Positions 1-11,366 are shown, counted from the stretch's first letter. The stretch is DNA of 45,523 nt from Candidatus Gallacutalibacter pullicola (GCA_018712265.1 DVHF01000038.1:1-45523), one strand, 5' to 3'. A program made the numbers and translations. The notes: a model not told the origin generated them from the letters alone.

Positions 1-172
1 AAAATAAAGAAGCCGATGGTTTCCCACCATGTATAGTATAAAATATTCCAGACTTTTTTCCAACACGGATCTTGCTCTAAATTTTATAAATCTTGTCCAG
101 TTTTTCTTTTACAGCATTGGGAAACTTTGGGTTATATGGAAAAGGCAGAAATTTATTTTAAATAGTTCTTAA

Positions 173-202
173 TTGGATATTATAATTCCAGAAAAGTATA
201 AT
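173..202 (+). promoter_or_regulatory. candidate promoter of the AraC-family gene
   Basis: TTGGAT (173-178), an 18-nt spacer and TATAAT (197-202) lie about 57 nt upstream of the start codon at 259. Another TATAAT at 181-186 lacks a good -35. The first 258 bases are AT-rich and hold no gene that I can see. Inferred from sequence only. Confidence 0.4.
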
Positions 203-258
203 ACAATATAAGTGTATAAAGTGAATCAAGTTACACCAGAATAGAAAGGGGAGACTAT

Positions 259-1110
259 ATGGGCAGCAAACGCTACGAGTTGGGGCTGCGTAAAGGGGAC
301 TGCGTCCGTGCAAACCTTTTATACGTAACCAGCGCGCGATACGGAAAGGACTGGCACAGTATGCTGCACGTCCATTCCTGCACAGAGCTTTTCTTTGTAA
401 CCCGCGGACACGGATCTTTCCGGGTGGGAAACGACATTCTCCCCATTAAGGCCAACGATCTCATCATAGTCAACCCCCATGTGGAGCACACGGAAACCGG
501 CTCTCCGGACACTCCGCTGGAATACATTGTGCTGGGAATCGACGGCGTTGATTTTCACTTTGAAAACGAGGGGCAGAATTCTTACCGAAAATTCAGCAAT
601 TCTGCCGGCGTGCCGGAAATGACCTTTTTCCTGGAAACCATGGTGCGGGAAGCAGAGGGCCGGGCCGCGAATTATGAAGCAATCTGTCAGGGAATACTGG
701 ACGCATTCCTTGCAAAGCTGACGCAGGTAGAAGCCATAAGCTTTACTCCATCGTCAGGGAAGCGATCGAGCCGCGAGTGTGCCATTGTCAAGCGGTACAT
801 CGACAACAACTATCAGGAAAACATCACACTGGATTCTCTGGCGGAAATGACGCACGTCAGCAAATATTATCTGGTCCATTCATTCCACCGGGAAAACGGG
901 ATTTCGCCGATTACATACCTGATCAAACGGCGGATCCGGGAAAGCAAATATCTGTTGCAGAATACGGACTACACCCTGTCGCAGATCGCCCAGATGCTTG
1001 GATTTTCTTCTCAGAGCTATTTCTCGCAAAGCTTTAAGCGGCAGGAGCTTGTCAGCCCGAAGGAGTATCGAAAAAGAAGCAAAAGGGGAGAACCTGACCT
1101 TGAGCTGTAA
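259..1110 (+). CDS. AraC-family transcriptional regulator with N-terminal cupin domain
   Basis: A 283-residue one-component regulator. Residues about 35-100 form a cupin-type sensing domain (HVHSCTELFFVTRG, then a GNDI..I.ANDLIIVNP stretch), the usual arabinose/melibiose-type ligand pocket. Residues about 176-275 hold the two helix-turn-helix motifs of AraC proteins, ending with the typical GFSSQSYFSQSFKR and SPKEYRKR signature. The start is supported by GAAAGGGGAG just upstream. The gene is followed by a perfect hairpin terminator, so it is monocistronic. Cupin-AraC proteins of Clostridia usually control sugar uptake or glycosidase genes. The beta-galactosidase 1.1 kb away on the other strand is a possible target, but nothing here proves it. 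Confidence 0.93.
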   Translation: MGSKRYELGLRKGDCVRANLLYVTSARYGKDWHSMLHVHSCTELFFVTRGHGSFRVGNDILPIKANDLIIVNPHVEHTETGSPDTPLEYIVLGIDGVDFHFENEGQNSYRKFSNSAGVPEMTFFLETMVREAEGRAANYEAICQGILDAFLAKLTQVEAISFTPSSGKRSSRECAIVKRYIDNNYQENITLDSLAEMTHVSKYYLVHSFHRENGISPITYLIKRRIRESKYLLQNTDYTLSQIAQMLGFSSQSYFSQSFKRQELVSPKEYRKRSKRGEPDLEL

Positions 1111-1131
1111 ACCAAATTCCATCAACCGATA

Positions 1132-1176
1132 AAAACAGACTGTTGACAAAGAGGACAACAGTCTGTTTTCTTTTTA
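1132..1176 (+). terminator. Rho-independent terminator after the AraC gene
   Basis: Perfect 14-bp stem (AAAACAGACTGTTG at 1132-1145 pairing with 1156-1169), 10-nt loop, then a T-rich tract to 1176. Confidence 0.9.
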
Positions 1177-1195
1177 TATTTTATCCAGCGTTACG

Positions 1196-1696
1196 TCACA
1201 CCGCGGCGGATCGTATTGTCAAAAACCTCTTTCTCTCCCCTATCCGCAATTTTTTTCGCAAAAAACACATCCCGGCAATTTCACCGAACCCATTTTTCCG
1301 ATAGAACCAATATGCAGGGACATCTCTGTCTGTAAGAAGGATGATTTCAAAGATCCTCCGCTCTGTCAGACACCGCTCGATCCCCGCCAAAAACGTGGAT
1401 CCCATCCCTGCTCCCTGTTTTGCAGGAAGAATCCCAAATTCATCAATCCAATACTCTGTGCCCTCACACCAATGCTTGATTCTTCCCAATGAAATCCCGA
1501 TCAGACCGCCATCCTCATAAAGCCCAAACGACAGGGAATTCCGATTGCCCATCAGCTCCTGAACATACTGCCGAAGCTGTTCCCTATCGCTCCAATCATC
1601 GTTCCATGGCTCCACTGAAAAAATCTTCAGCATCATTCCCTCTACATCTTTGCTGTCCTGCATTTTTAACTCTCTAATTTCCATTTTTTCATCCAT
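1196..1696 (-). CDS. GNAT-family N-acetyltransferase
   Basis: About 166 residues with a GNAT fold. The acetyl-CoA pyrophosphate-binding loop is visible as KQGAGMG after the beta-4 strand WIDEFGILP. The C-terminal part has YWFYRKNGFGEI, the usual tyrosine and motif-B end of GNAT enzymes. The substrate cannot be told. ATG codons at 1696 and 1684 are both plausible starts; the longest open frame begins with TTG at 1720 and has no better ribosome binding site. It stands alone between the AraC terminator and a repeat-filled gap. Confidence 0.8.
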   Translation of the reverse strand: MDEKMEIRELKMQDSKDVEGMMLKIFSVEPWNDDWSDREQLRQYVQELMGNRNSLSFGLYEDGGLIGISLGRIKHWCEGTEYWIDEFGILPAKQGAGMGSTFLAGIERCLTERRIFEIILLTDRDVPAYWFYRKNGFGEIAGMCFLRKKLRIGERKRFLTIRSAAV

Positions 1697-1720
1697 TTCC
1701 GGGCCTGTCCTATGTTTCAA

Positions 1721-1946
1721 CCAAGCCCTGTTCTATGGTATATCCGAAAAGCCCTCAACAGTATTTTACTTACCTACAACGAATACAGACAAACACAGCC
1801 GACCATCTTAATATTGTATCTCCGAGAAACGGCGTTTACTGTGCCTGTCACCCTGCAACACCAAAGTATTGCGGTGGATCTGCGCCTTGTATCTACCGTT
1901 TTCAGCGAATTTTTTCGGCATATTTGACTTTTCACCCCCTGCTACG
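1721..1946. other. gene-free stretch upstream of the GNAT gene
   Basis: I see no convincing coding region here on either strand. The segment is less GC-rich than the repeat that follows and lies between the GNAT start and a hairpin at 1951-1979. Confidence 0.5.
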
Positions 1947-1979
1947 CAAAAGGATCGCCCTGCATGACAGGACGATCCT
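1946..1979 (-). terminator. likely terminator of the beta-galactosidase transcript
   Basis: Imperfect 12-bp stem (1951-1962 with 1968-1979, one mismatch) with a CATGA loop; on the minus strand it runs into TTTTGC. It is the first terminator-like hairpin with a T tract downstream of the lacZ stop, about 250 nt away. The family A repeat in between would be transcribed as 3' UTR. Confidence 0.55.
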
Positions 1980-1984
1980 GATAC

Positions 1985-2233
1985 AACCACTCGCCGGGGT
2001 TTGGGGCGGAGCCCCAACACACGGACGACCCGTCCGGAAACCGCTCAAGCCCCATCCCCTCCAAAACTTCATTTCCAACGCACGTTGGAAATGTGCCGGG
2101 TCCGGGACTGCGTCCCGGCGCAGGTGCAGGGAAGATTCCCCCGCAGTGCGGGGGAAATGTCACGAAGTGACAAAGGGGGACGGGCCGCGTGCGGCGCGCA
2201 GCCCCTGCCGGGGTGTGGGGCAGAGCCCCGCCC
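1985..2233 (-). repeat. dispersed repeat family A, copy 1
   Basis: GC-rich mosaic of hairpins beginning right after the lacZ stop codon. Read on the minus strand the modules are GGGGCTCTGCCCC, TGTCACTTCGTGACA, CCCCCGCACTGCGGGGG, CCGGGACGCAGTCCCGG, a CATTTCCAACG/CGTTGGAAATG stem and GGGGCTCCGCCCC. The same modules recur at 19.9-20.1 kb and 31.6-31.9 kb in different order and orientation. No open frame here resembles a protein family. Function unknown. Confidence 0.85.
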
Positions 2234-5251
<3,018 letters not shown>

Positions 5252-5293
5252 TTAAGATAAGCGGAAAGAAATGGCTGTGCTGTACATGCGCTT

Positions 5294-5322
5294 ATTATAG
5301 TATGGAACCAATAAAAAATCCA
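5294..5322 (-). promoter_or_regulatory. candidate lacZ promoter
   Basis: TATAAT on the minus strand (5294-5299), a 17-nt spacer and a weak -35 TGGATT (5317-5322), about 85 nt upstream of the preferred lacZ start. The weak -35 would suit an activator-dependent promoter, which is inference. Confidence 0.45.
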
Positions 5323-5374
5323 GATCTATTTTGCGGATTTTAAGATTTTTATTAGCCAAAAACACTCTATTTTA

Positions 5375-5404
5375 GTGACACGCCTGCCATAAATGTAGTA
5401 TAAT
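5375..5404 (+). promoter_or_regulatory. candidate promoter of the CoA-disulfide reductase gene
   Basis: GTGACA (5375-5380), 18-nt spacer, TATAAT (5399-5404), about 135 nt before the start codon. Together with the lacZ promoter it fills the 325-nt divergent intergenic region 5213-5537, which otherwise holds AT-rich sequence and no gene. Confidence 0.5.
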
Positions 5405-5537
5405 ATCTTCAAAAGACCGGGGTGCGGATCCATTTCCCGAGCGTATACAATAAAACCCGGCGGAGTCTCGGCGGCCCTGCAATCTGGATTTGGAACCCAA
5501 GCCGACCTTCGCCCAACAAAAAAGGAGGATTCCCTGT

Positions 5538-7190
5538 ATGAAAATTGTCATCATCGGCGGCGTCGCGGGCGGCGCTTCGGCGGCGGCTAGGCTCCGCCGT
5601 CTCGACGAAAACGCAGAAATCGTGATTCTGGAACGCGGCGATTACGTCTCGTTTGCAAACTGCGGCCTCCCCTATTATATTGGCGGGGAAATCGCGGAAA
5701 AATCCGCGTTGCTGCTGCAAACGCCGCAAAGCTTTTATAAACGCTTCCGGGTGGATGTGCGTGTCAAAAATGAGGTGCTTTCCATAAACCGTGCGGAAAA
5801 GACCGTCCTTGTCCGCACGGCGGATACCGGCGAGGAGTACACGGAAAGCTACGACAAGCTGATCCTTTCCCCCGGCGCTGCGCCGATTCTTCCCCCGATC
5901 GAGGGCGCGGAGCTAGATCGTGTCTTTACGCTGCGCAGTGTGCCTGACGCCGTAAAAATCCGTGAATTCGTTACGCACAATGGCGCATCCTCCGCGGTGA
6001 TCGTGGGCGGCGGATATATCGGCGTCGAGATGGCGGAAAACCTCACCCGGGCGGGTGTCAGGACCACCATCGTTGAAATGCAGGATCATCTCATCGCCCC
6101 GCTCGATTTCGATATGGCGTGCCACGTGCACCAGTATCTGCGCGCCAAGGGCGTTGAGATACTCCTGAATCATGCGGTACAGAAAATCACGGAAAGCGGC
6201 GGCAAGCTCTCCGTTTCCACTTCCGGCGGGTCAATGGAGACGGACATGGTCCTGCTGTCTGTGGGTGTAAGGCCGGACACCGCGCTGGCGAAGCAGGCAG
6301 GGCTGGCACTGAATCAACGCGGCGCTATTCTGACGGACGAGCATATGCGCACCGGGGATCCGGACATTTACGCAGTCGGCGACGCCGTAGAGGTGAACGA
6401 CTTTGTCACCGGACAGAAAGCATATATCCCGCTGGCAGGTCCTGCCAATAAGCAGGGACGTATCGCCGCGGACAATATCTGCGGATTCGCTTCCAGCTAC
6501 AAGGGTACGCAGGGGTCGTCCGTGCTCAAGATTTTTGATATGACTGTCGCCGCGACGGGAATCAACGAACGGACGGCGCAGGCTCTCGGGCTCAATTACG
6601 ACAAGATGTTTACAGCATCCGCGTCCCACGCCTCCTACTATCCGGGCAGCACCGTCATGCCGATGAAAACCATCTACGAAAAGGAAACGGGAAAAATCCT
6701 CGGCGTGCAGATCGTGGGCTTCGACGGCGTGGACAAACGGTGCGATGTGATGGCCACAGCGATCCGCGCCGGTCTGACCGCTTCCGATTTGACAGAGCTG
6801 GAGCTTTGCTATGCGCCGCCTTACGGTTCCGCAAAGGATCCGGTAAACTTTGCCGGATATGCGATCGAAAATGTGCTTACCGGAAAGATCAAGACCTTCC
6901 ACTGGCACGAGGTGGCCTCACTCCCGCGCGACGGCAGCGTCACCCTGCTGGATGTGCGCACGCCGCAGGAATACGCGCAGGAGCACATCGACGGGTTTAT
7001 CAACATCCCGGTGGACGAGCTTCGCGATCGGATCGGGGAGCTGGATCCCACAAAGCCCGCCTATGTCCACTGTCTGAGCGGTGTGCGGAGCTATATCGCC
7101 TGCCGTATCCTGATGGGTCATGGCTTCGACTGCTACAACCTGTCCGGCGGATGGAAGATCTACTCCACTGCCGTCAAGGAACTCGGCTGA
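5538..7190 (+). CDS. CoA-disulfide reductase with C-terminal rhodanese domain
   Basis: 550 residues. Residues 1-450 are a flavin-dependent pyridine nucleotide-disulfide oxidoreductase of the single-cysteine class: FAD motif GGVAGGASAAARLRR at the N-terminus, the redox Cys42 in SFANCGLPYY, the NAD(P)H motif VGGGYIGVEMAENL, and the FAD-binding YAVGDAVEV. Residues about 465-550 are a rhodanese domain with active-site Cys512 in VHCLSGVRS. Known fused relatives reduce CoA disulfide, CoA persulfide or polysulfide with NAD(P)H and act in thiol balance or sulfur metabolism. The start at 5538 has AAAGGAGG upstream, though an in-frame codon exists 48 nt earlier. It shares a bidirectional terminator with the LysR gene. 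Confidence 0.93.
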   Translation: MKIVIIGGVAGGASAAARLRRLDENAEIVILERGDYVSFANCGLPYYIGGEIAEKSALLLQTPQSFYKRFRVDVRVKNEVLSINRAEKTVLVRTADTGEEYTESYDKLILSPGAAPILPPIEGAELDRVFTLRSVPDAVKIREFVTHNGASSAVIVGGGYIGVEMAENLTRAGVRTTIVEMQDHLIAPLDFDMACHVHQYLRAKGVEILLNHAVQKITESGGKLSVSTSGGSMETDMVLLSVGVRPDTALAKQAGLALNQRGAILTDEHMRTGDPDIYAVGDAVEVNDFVTGQKAYIPLAGPANKQGRIAADNICGFASSYKGTQGSSVLKIFDMTVAATGINERTAQALGLNYDKMFTASASHASYYPGSTVMPMKTIYEKETGKILGVQIVGFDGVDKRCDVMATAIRAGLTASDLTELELCYAPPYGSAKDPVNFAGYAIENVLTGKIKTFHWHEVASLPRDGSVTLLDVRTPQEYAQEHIDGFINIPVDELRDRIGELDPTKPAYVHCLSGVRSYIACRILMGHGFDCYNLSGGWKIYSTAVKELG

Positions 7191-7224
7191 ATCTGTTTCG
7201 TACGGCGGCCATCGTAACATGAAC

Positions 7225-7264
7225 AACGCTCCGGGATCATACCTCTTTGATCCCGGAGCGTTTT
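7225..7264. terminator. bidirectional terminator between the reductase and LysR genes
   Basis: Perfect 15-bp stem (7225-7239 with 7248-7262) with an 8-nt loop. A T run follows on the plus strand. The LysR stop codon at 7263 touches the stem, so it could serve both convergent genes. Confidence 0.8.
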
Positions 7265-8144
7265 ATGATTGCATTGACGGCAGGGCTTCCAAGAGAAAAT
7301 TCCGTGCCGCACGCGAAAGATTTTTATTTTTATGCAGGATCAGGCTGAATTTGCGCCTGAATTCAAGATTCTCAAATTGCAGTTCCGTCAATCCGCCGCT
7401 GTCCAGATCGGCGCGCACCAGCTGTTCCGGCAGTACGGAAATACCCAGCCCCGCCTTTACTCCGCTGATCAATGCCCGCGTGCTGATGCTCTCCCAGAGG
7501 GGACGGATCGAAATTCCTGCGGCAAGCATGATGCTGTCGAAAAGGTCGCGCGTACCGCTCCCCTTTTCCCGCAGCAGAAAGCTTTCCTGTTCCAGACGCG
7601 CCAGAGGGATCTTTCCTGCGCCCGTCAGCGGATGCGACGGCGAACAGACCGGCACAAGCCTGCCCTGTGCAAATTCCCGCACCTGTATTTGATCCGATTG
7701 CACAGCACTCTCTATCAGTCCGAAATCGACCTCATTTTCAAGGACACGGCCTAAAATTACGCCGGAATTTTCGATACAGACGCTCACCCGGATCTGCGGG
7801 TACTTTTGGGAAAAGCGGCGGATCGGTTCGGGCAGAAAGCATGTCCCCACTGTGATGCTTGAGCCGATCCGGATCTGTCCGGCGTCACCGCTGCCGCAGA
7901 TTTCCGTTTCCATCTCCTCAAACTGCGCAATAATGTGCAGGGCGTATTCGAGCAGCCGTTTCCCCTCGCTGGTCAGATAAAGCTTTCTGGAAATGCGGTC
8001 GAACAGCTTCACGCCGTAATGCTCTTCCAGTTCCCGGATGGCCAGACTGACAGCCGGCTGTGTCATATAGAGGCGCTGGGCGGCGGCTGTCATGCTGTCC
8101 TGTCTGCAAACCTCTGCAAAAATTTTCAAATGTCTTAACGTCAT
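7263..8144 (-). CDS. LysR-family transcriptional regulator
   Basis: 293 residues, the normal LysR length. The N-terminal winged helix-turn-helix is clear (MTLRHLKIFAEVCRQ, then AAQRLYMTQPAVSLAIRELE and LFDR). A periplasmic-binding-protein-like effector domain follows from about residue 88 (IRIGSSITVGTCFLPEPI). Sequence style is like the CysL/CbbR/YeiE group that controls sulfur, nitrogen or carbon assimilation genes. The convergent CoA-disulfide reductase is thus a reasonable target guess, unproven. The ribosome binding site (GGGAGG) lies directly against the edge of a family B repeat, so the promoter must be inside or beyond that repeat. Confidence 0.93.
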   Translation of the reverse strand: MTLRHLKIFAEVCRQDSMTAAAQRLYMTQPAVSLAIRELEEHYGVKLFDRISRKLYLTSEGKRLLEYALHIIAQFEEMETEICGSGDAGQIRIGSSITVGTCFLPEPIRRFSQKYPQIRVSVCIENSGVILGRVLENEVDFGLIESAVQSDQIQVREFAQGRLVPVCSPSHPLTGAGKIPLARLEQESFLLREKGSGTRDLFDSIMLAAGISIRPLWESISTRALISGVKAGLGISVLPEQLVRADLDSGGLTELQFENLEFRRKFSLILHKNKNLSRAARNFLLEALPSMQS

Positions 8145-8155
8145 ATCTCCCTCCC

Positions 8156-8390
8156 AAGGCTAAGCCTTGACGTAAACCGCGCACCGCCGTGCGAAGCACG
8201 GCGCACAGCATGGTGTGAATGTGACAGCTATTCCGCCCGCGTTTATATCTGTCTTCGGCAATTGGCTGAGTGTACGGCTAAGCCTTGACGTAAACCGCGC
8301 ACAGCATGGTGTGAATGTGACAGCTATTCCGCCCGCGTTTATATCTGTCTGCGGCAATTGGCTGAGTGTACGGCTAAGCCTTGACGTAAA
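8156..8390 (-). repeat. dispersed repeat family B, tandem array with 96-bp period
   Basis: Two direct units whose matching positions (for example ACAGCATGGTG at 8205 and 8301) are 96 bp apart. The first unit has an extra GCCGTGC/GCACGGC hairpin. Each is bounded by CGGCTAAGCCTTGACGTAAA, the reverse complement of the family B end motif. The array begins right after the LysR ribosome binding site. Confidence 0.85.
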
Positions 8391-8426
8391 ACTCAAAAAA
8401 CTATTCCAAGAAAAGTCTTAAAAAAA

Positions 8427-8457
8427 TTGTGTAGTTTTTTAAAACTTATGATATAAT
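8427..8457 (+). promoter_or_regulatory. weak promoter candidate in an AT island between two repeat arrays
   Basis: TTGTGT (8427-8432), 19-nt spacer, TATAAT (8452-8457). The AT-rich island 8392-8515 is the only non-repeat DNA between the LysR gene and the membrane protein gene. If used, the transcript would run through the 8520-8790 repeat before reaching 8807. Confidence 0.3.
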
Positions 8458-8519
8458 ATAAAATATGTATTTGAAAGATTTTCCTAAATCGGTTCTATTC
8501 AGATACACAAATACAATCG

Positions 8520-8790
8520 TCGCGCCGCGCGGTTTATGTCAAGGCTTAGCCAAAACCGCTCCGCTGTCGTATCGCTGACCGGCAGAAACGCGGGCGGATG
8601 GCTGTCTGTTCGCATCGTGCTGTGCGCCGCGCCTTGCGCGGCGGTGCGCGGTTTACGTCAAGGCTTAGCCAAAACTGCTCCGCTGTCGTATCGCTGACCG
8701 GCAGAAACGCGGGCGGGCGGCTGTCTGTTCGCATCGTGCTGTGCGCTGCGCTTTGCGCGGCGGTGCGCGATCTACGTCAAGGCTTAGCCT
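8520..8790 (+). repeat. dispersed repeat family B, tandem array with 119-bp period
   Basis: The motif GTCAAGGCTTAGCC occurs three times at exact 119-bp steps (AAGGCTT at 8541, 8660 and 8779), enclosing two near-identical units. Each unit contains AAACGCGGGCGG and a GCGCCGCG/CGCGGCGC-type hairpin. The last end motif (8779-8791) is a full AAGGCT-T-AGCCTT palindrome and stops directly before the ribosome binding site of the next gene. Confidence 0.88.
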
Positions 8791-8806
8791 TGGAAAGGGG
8801 AATTTT

Positions 8807-9550
8807 ATGGAAAAGAGAAATCCAAAGCATCCACGCCTTGTAAAAATCCTGACACTTATCGTTTTCTGGTCTATGGCTGTATCTGCCGTCTTTTTGATCA
8901 TTGAGATTATCATTGCTCCAATGATTGTCGAGGACTATAGCATGGACTCCCTCCCCCGCAGCAAGGGGGAATACGTCCTGATGCTGGTGCAGTGTCTGCT
9001 GGGGATAGTCGCCATGCTTCTGCCCGGCAAGCTGATGCAAAAATTCCGAATTATTATCCCGCAGGGGATGTATATTTTATATATCATCTTCCTGTACTGC
9101 GCCATCTATCTGGGCGAGGTACGAAGCTTTTACTACTCTGTCCCTCATTGGGACGACATCCTGCACTGCTTCAGCGGCGCTATGCTGGGAGCACTGGGAT
9201 TCTCGTTTGTTGCCCTGCTCAATAATTCCGAGCGCGTTCCTGTAAATCTCAGTCCCATTTTTGTGGCCGTGTTCTCACTGTGCTTCGCCGTTGCGCTCGG
9301 TGTGATATGGGAAATCTACGAATTCACCTTTGACGGGCTTCTGGGCCTCAACATGCAGAAGTTCGCCGAGGAAGTAAACGGGGAACTCGTCCCTCTCACA
9401 GGTCACGACGCCCTCAGCGATACGATGAAGGATTTAATCGTGGATATGGTGGGCGCCGGGACAACCTCGATCATCGGCTATATTTCGCTGAAGTATAAAA
9501 AAGGATGGATCGAAAAGCTCCAGCTCCGCCGCCGTTCTGAGCGCACCTGA
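8807..9550 (+). CDS. polytopic membrane protein, YjdF/DUF2238-like
   Basis: 247 residues with about six predicted membrane helices (near residues 10-40, 55-75, 85-105, 120-145, 155-180, 210-235). Conserved-looking motifs are HWDDILHCFSGAMLGALGF, VIWEIYEF and DTMKDLIVDMVGA. These match my memory of the YjdF/DUF2238 group of inner-membrane proteins of unknown function. The start at 8807 is preferred because GAAAGGGG lies upstream; longer frames begin inside the repeat. Nearly all upstream DNA is repeat family B. It converges on the YbaK gene with a 2-nt gap. Confidence 0.75.
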   Translation: MEKRNPKHPRLVKILTLIVFWSMAVSAVFLIIEIIIAPMIVEDYSMDSLPRSKGEYVLMLVQCLLGIVAMLLPGKLMQKFRIIIPQGMYILYIIFLYCAIYLGEVRSFYYSVPHWDDILHCFSGAMLGALGFSFVALLNNSERVPVNLSPIFVAVFSLCFAVALGVIWEIYEFTFDGLLGLNMQKFAEEVNGELVPLTGHDALSDTMKDLIVDMVGAGTTSIIGYISLKYKKGWIEKLQLRRRSERT

Positions 9551-9552
9551 TT

Positions 9553-10056
9553 CTATGCCTGCTCTCCGTCGGCGCCCTGTCTTGTCAGTCTTGCTGTGGA
9601 AGCACCGATCAGTGTAAGAAGATCTTTGGGGGCGACCTCCACCTGTGTGCCGATTTTCCCGCCGCTGAAAATCATCGAATCATGCTCCAGGCACGATTCG
9701 TCTACCACTGTGACATACTGCTTCTTCATCCCTATCGGCGAACAGCCGCCGCGTATGTAGCCCGTTGCCTTATTGATTTCGCTGACATGGATCATTTCAA
9801 CGGACTTCTCCCCCACCGACCGTGCCGCGGCCTTGAGATCCAATTCCTGCGCCACTGGGATCACAAACACGAAAAAGTCCTTGCTGCTTCCCCGCGTGAC
9901 GAGGGTTTTGAATACCTGATCGACCGGCTGTCCCAGCTGTTCTGCAACCGAAACGCCGTCAATCGCTTCCTTGCCGTGCGCATAAAAATAGGGGGTGTAC
10001 GGGATTTTTTCCTTTTCCAGAATACGCATCACATTTGTTTTGTTATCCTTTGCCAC
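9553..10056 (-). CDS. ybaK: YbaK/EbsC-type Cys-tRNA(Pro) deacylase
   Basis: 167 residues, usual length. This single-domain enzyme of the prolyl-tRNA editing (INS) superfamily hydrolyses Cys-tRNA(Pro) made in error by prolyl-tRNA synthetase. Visible features are the start KDNKTNVMRILEKEKIPY, the VFKTLVTRG strand with the conserved lysine, GYIRGGCSPIGMKKQY, and the late SGGKIGTQVEV. I chose GTG at 10056 (AGGAGA 8 nt upstream; matches the MAKxxKTN start of relatives) over the longer frame to 10134. Confidence 0.92.
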   Translation of the reverse strand: MAKDNKTNVMRILEKEKIPYTPYFYAHGKEAIDGVSVAEQLGQPVDQVFKTLVTRGSSKDFFVFVIPVAQELDLKAAARSVGEKSVEMIHVSEINKATGYIRGGCSPIGMKKQYVTVVDESCLEHDSMIFSGGKIGTQVEVAPKDLLTLIGASTARLTRQGADGEQA

Positions 10057-10140
10057 TACACATCTCTCCTGTCTGGCTGCCGGAAAAATCCGGCCTCCAC
10101 CATGATAGCACAAAAAATATGAAAATGGAATCATCCTTCC

Positions 10141-10180
10141 AAAAACAAATCCTCTATCCAGTCTTTGCGGATAGAGGATT
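10141..10180 (-). terminator. terminator of the secreted A-B-A-B repeat protein gene
   Basis: Perfect 12-bp stem (10148-10159 with 10169-10180); the minus strand then reads TGTTTTT. It lies 23 nt beyond the stop codon at 10204. Confidence 0.85.
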
Positions 10181-10203
10181 CTTTATAAAGCCATCCCGGG
10201 GCT

Positions 10204-11310
10204 TTACGGTTTGTACGGGGAAATCTCCAGGGCGCTCCCCTGCGGCGGGATACTGAGAGTCGCCACGCCGCGGTGGTAAATGCTCAGCTGATCGCCCGGT
10301 TCAAGACTTTCAACTCCCTGGGTGAAATCCGTGTAGGCGTTATAGTGAAAGATCATCGTTTCTCCATCAGACATTCCGGAAACAGTCAGTGATCCTTCCT
10401 GTCCGTCCGAGCGTTCGTAGATTTTTTCTACAAGAGTGCAGTTGTATACACAGGATTCCGGCGGGAGGAGGATCTCAATGGAATATGCAAACGGTTCCTC
10501 GCTGCGATCACAGAGGACCTCGGCATAATCGCCTACAGAAAGATTTCCGTTCAGGAATGTGCCGCGCCCGGTCGTCACCTGGATGGAATCGGCAAAATCC
10601 GTGCCGGCTGCCCGCTGAAGCAGTACCGTCCGTGTGTCGCCGTCTCCGGAAATCGCCGTGATTGTCCCCCGGTAAATCTGGGTATCCGCATAGCGCCGGA
10701 TTTCCAGAGCGTTTCCCTGCGGCGGGATGCTTCTTGTCATCATGCCGCTGTGATAAATATTGATTTTATCGCCGGGCTCCAGAGAGTCCAGATCCAGATA
10801 AAGCTGAGTGTTATCCGTATAACGGAAGAGCGTTTCCGAATCGGTTTCCAGTCCGCGGCAAAGAATTGTTTTTCTGTCCCGATCGATGGAGACAACTTCA
10901 CCGTTATAATTGGAAAGAGACGCGTCAGTAAGCTCCCTCACGGTAATCGCCTGTACGGCCTCCTGATTTCTTATGGAAGCTCCGTAAAAAATCTCAATGT
11001 AATCTCCCGTCTCAATTCCGGCAGCGCGGGAAGCCGGGGCTTCCACCTGAATTCTTGGCGCACCGAAATTCGTCCCTGTCTCCTGCTCCAGCGTAAACGA
11101 GATAATGTCCCCATCCTCATACAATTCAACCACTGTGCCGCGGTACATGGAGGAATCTGCGGGATACGCATCCGTCTGCGCCTGCTGCGTCGGATTCAGT
11201 TCCGTTTCCAGAGTTCCCGTAAGCCGTGCCGCCTGCGCACCCGGCGCGGAAATACCAAGCGCCGCCGTCAGACATACAGACAAAAGAACCCTGCCAAACC
11301 CCTTTTTCAT
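10204..11310 (-). CDS. secreted protein with two alternating beta-rich module types (unknown function)
   Basis: 368 residues with a clear signal peptide (cleavage likely after AQA, residue 27). I do not recognise the family. The mature part is an A-B-A-B duplication: A modules at about 45-105 and 191-265 share YRGT, GDG, an internal TGT(N/D)F stretch and IQV; B modules at about 106-190 and 270-368 share SLEPGD, then IYH.G, then SIPPQG.ALEI. Short strands and GDY/GDxI turns suggest small beta barrels, perhaps OB-like (inference). No cysteine-based anchor, LPXTG or catalytic signature is seen. It has its own strong promoter and terminator. It may be a cell-surface or envelope protein; function is open. 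Confidence 0.8.
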   Translation of the reverse strand: MKKGFGRVLLSVCLTAALGISAPGAQAARLTGTLETELNPTQQAQTDAYPADSSMYRGTVVELYEDGDIISFTLEQETGTNFGAPRIQVEAPASRAAGIETGDYIEIFYGASIRNQEAVQAITVRELTDASLSNYNGEVVSIDRDRKTILCRGLETDSETLFRYTDNTQLYLDLDSLEPGDKINIYHSGMMTRSIPPQGNALEIRRYADTQIYRGTITAISGDGDTRTVLLQRAAGTDFADSIQVTTGRGTFLNGNLSVGDYAEVLCDRSEEPFAYSIEILLPPESCVYNCTLVEKIYERSDGQEGSLTVSGMSDGETMIFHYNAYTDFTQGVESLEPGDQLSIYHRGVATLSIPPQGSALEISPYKP

Positions 11311-11329
11311 TCCTTATCTCCTTTCAAAA

Positions 11330-11350
11330 CGCGCCGCCCCTTGCGGCGCG
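11330..11350 (-). promoter_or_regulatory. very stable leader hairpin next to the ribosome binding site
   Basis: Perfect 8-bp stem CGCGCCGC/GCGGCGCG with a 5-nt loop. It is followed on the minus strand by TTTTG and then AAAGGAG. It lies between the promoter (start near 11360) and the secreted protein start, and could act as a short attenuator or an mRNA stabiliser. Confidence 0.5.
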
Positions 11351-11366
11351 GCTTCTTCTGACTTCC

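Noticed and set aside
8156-8790. CRISPR or integron array
   Set aside because: The units are direct duplications of 96 and 119 bp with no unique spacers, no integrase and no coding cassettes.
8156-8790. Insertion sequence
   Set aside because: No transposase frame exists in any repeat copy; at most these are non-autonomous elements.
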